Source: an uncultured Lewinella sp. (GTDB taxonomy: Bacteria > Bacteroidota > Bacteroidia > Chitinophagales > Saprospiraceae). Taken from it: a stretch of DNA of 35,277 nt. Below the pieces are notes generated by a model. That model saw nothing but the letters and a program-made list of their open reading frames with translations, made no database searches and was not told the origin of the DNA. Each line of letters opens with the position of its first letter. Within the stretch, counting starts at the first letter, position 1. A program made the translations under genes and the position numbers. Where the stretch lies: the NCBI GenBank assembly GCA_913057725.1, contig CAJXOS010000061.1:1-35277 (forward strand), given 5' to 3'. Of this stretch, positions 34,644-35,277 are shown piece by piece.

Positions 34644-35042
34644 CTAGTAACCATAGCGCCAGCCTTCAAATTTACCTTCCAGATAATCAACTTGTTGTAC
34701 ATCACCAATGCGGAAACGGACGGGGATTTTTGTTGCTTTCTCAAGCTGTACTTCCAGTCGGCAAAAGAAGGCAAGGTCTTCAACTTTGTAAGCATAGGGG
34801 CGCTCTGTAGATGACCAAGACTTGAAACTAGCAAGGGAAGCAGGTAACGCTGTGTCAGCTACTTGTTTTGGAAGGAGCTCACTCCAAAGCAAGACCTTCT
34901 GGGTAAACTGGAAAGTAGATGAATGCAGACTGACTCCAGTCAATAGAGAACTGTTGGCTTGAGTTTGAGCAAAACAGAAACTTGCTGACAGCAGCATCAA
35001 AGCTGCAGTAAATAGGACTTGAAGACTGCGGTGAAAAACCAT
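34644..35042 (-). CDS. Small exported protein of unknown function
   Basis: I do not recognise this protein. It has 132 residues with a good signal peptide (about 1-25: basic start VFHRS, hydrophobic core VLFTAALMLLSASFCFA, cleavage before QTQ). The mature part of about 107 residues has no lipobox, no membrane segment and a single cysteine (in AFFCRLEVQLE), and looks like an alpha/beta domain: a Ser/Thr-rich beginning, the helix-like SLASFKSW, two strands (KVEDLAFFCRLEVQLE, IPVRFRIGDV) and an aromatic end, GWRYGY. It begins 35 bases after the stop of the RlmL-type gene on the same strand and may share its transcript. Length, signal peptide and compact spacing support a real gene. Confidence 0.75.
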   Translation of the reverse strand: MVFHRSLQVLFTAALMLLSASFCFAQTQANSSLLTGVSLHSSTFQFTQKVLLWSELLPKQVADTALPASLASFKSWSSTERPYAYKVEDLAFFCRLEVQLEKATKIPVRFRIGDVQQVDYLEGKFEGWRYGY

Positions 35043-35077
35043 ATCTACTAATAATTCCAGTAATCAGCAGAGCAGCT

Positions 35078-35277
35078 CTAGCTTTTTGCTTCATTTTGAG
35101 CCTTCTTCTCTGCCTTTCTGCTTCCTTCGTACAATTCGTACCGATGGAATTTACAGGGGATTTGACCATTTAACAAATGAATCCGGCGAGAAGGTCGAAG
35201 CCCGACATGTTTTAAGGCCTCAAAGTTGCCAGAGATCAACCAAGCCTGGTAGCCGGCGAAGTCTTTCTTTAGCTTAT
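35078..35277 (-). CDS. RlmL-type THUMP/class I rRNA (guanine-N2) methyltransferase, C-terminal fragment
   Basis: The 3' end of a gene whose start lies beyond the window edge. Reading from 35275 to the TAG at 35078 gives about 65 residues. They include DFAGYQAWLISGNFEALKH, the glycine/arginine segment VGLRPSRRIHLLNGQI and KFHRYELYEGSRKAEKKA. This combination of a YQAWLIS-N strand followed by LRPS-x-x-x-L-NG and a basic tail is typical of the C-terminus of RlmL/YpsC-like methyltransferases, which modify guanosine in 23S rRNA. The catalytic and THUMP domains are outside the window, so the RNA position cannot be judged. Confidence 0.75.
   Translation of the reverse strand, partial: KLKKDFAGYQAWLISGNFEALKHVGLRPSRRIHLLNGQIPCKFHRYELYEGSRKAEKKAQNEAKS

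Overview
The window looks like a chromosomal segment of a member of the Bacteroidota, most likely Saprospiraceae or a close relative. The evidence is an Oar-like TonB-dependent receptor with a carboxypeptidase-regulatory N-terminus, secreted proteins with type IX secretion (T9SS) type A and type B C-terminal domains, the futalosine-pathway enzyme MqnD, a Bacteroidota-type LptD, and repeated TAnnTTTG promoter elements instead of a sigma70 TATAAT box. The genus is inference. I see no rRNA, tRNA, CRISPR array, insertion sequence or phage gene. No gene-free stretch exceeds 300 bases.

Layout. 62-3202 (-): outer-membrane receptor. 3420-7410 (+): a phosphate-economy block of polyphosphate kinase (ppk1) and a btaA-btaB pair for phosphorus-free betaine lipid synthesis. 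7420-13005: envelope genes, with an MCE/MlaD-type lipid transport protein and a SPOR-tailed cell-wall amidase (-) diverging from lptD (+). 13007-16202 (-): viaA and ravA, overlapping, diverging from an unusual two-domain pyruvate kinase (16296-18122, +). 18128-20894 (-): an ABC half-transporter and mqnD. 20924-22446 (+): an RluA-type pseudouridine synthase and dapF. 22448-34519 (-): in transcription order pyruvate carboxylase, a secreted CUB/P-domain protein interrupted by one in-frame TAG, a 1915-residue T9SS type B surface protein, and a sulfotransferase-like gene that overlaps it by 4 bases. 34644-35277 (-): a small exported protein of unknown function and the 3' end of an RlmL-type rRNA methyltransferase gene cut by the window edge.

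How it fits together. Much of the window serves envelope construction: membrane lipid replacement (BtaA/BtaB), lipid traffic (MCE), LPS insertion (LptD), peptidoglycan cleavage (amidase) and surface proteins (T9SS substrates). The rest is central metabolism (pyruvate kinase, pyruvate carboxylase, MqnD, DapF). All four convergent gene pairs have stop codons only 1-9 bases apart, and at least six starts have a perfect TAnnTTTG element just upstream.

I did not find a clearly new multi-gene system. The points most worth checking are the ppk1-btaA-btaB grouping with possible 11-base direct repeats upstream, the pyruvate kinase with K+-independent-type residues and an altered C-terminal motif, the Trp-to-TAG interruption of the P-domain protein, and the giant modular surface protein coupled to a sulfotransferase-like gene.
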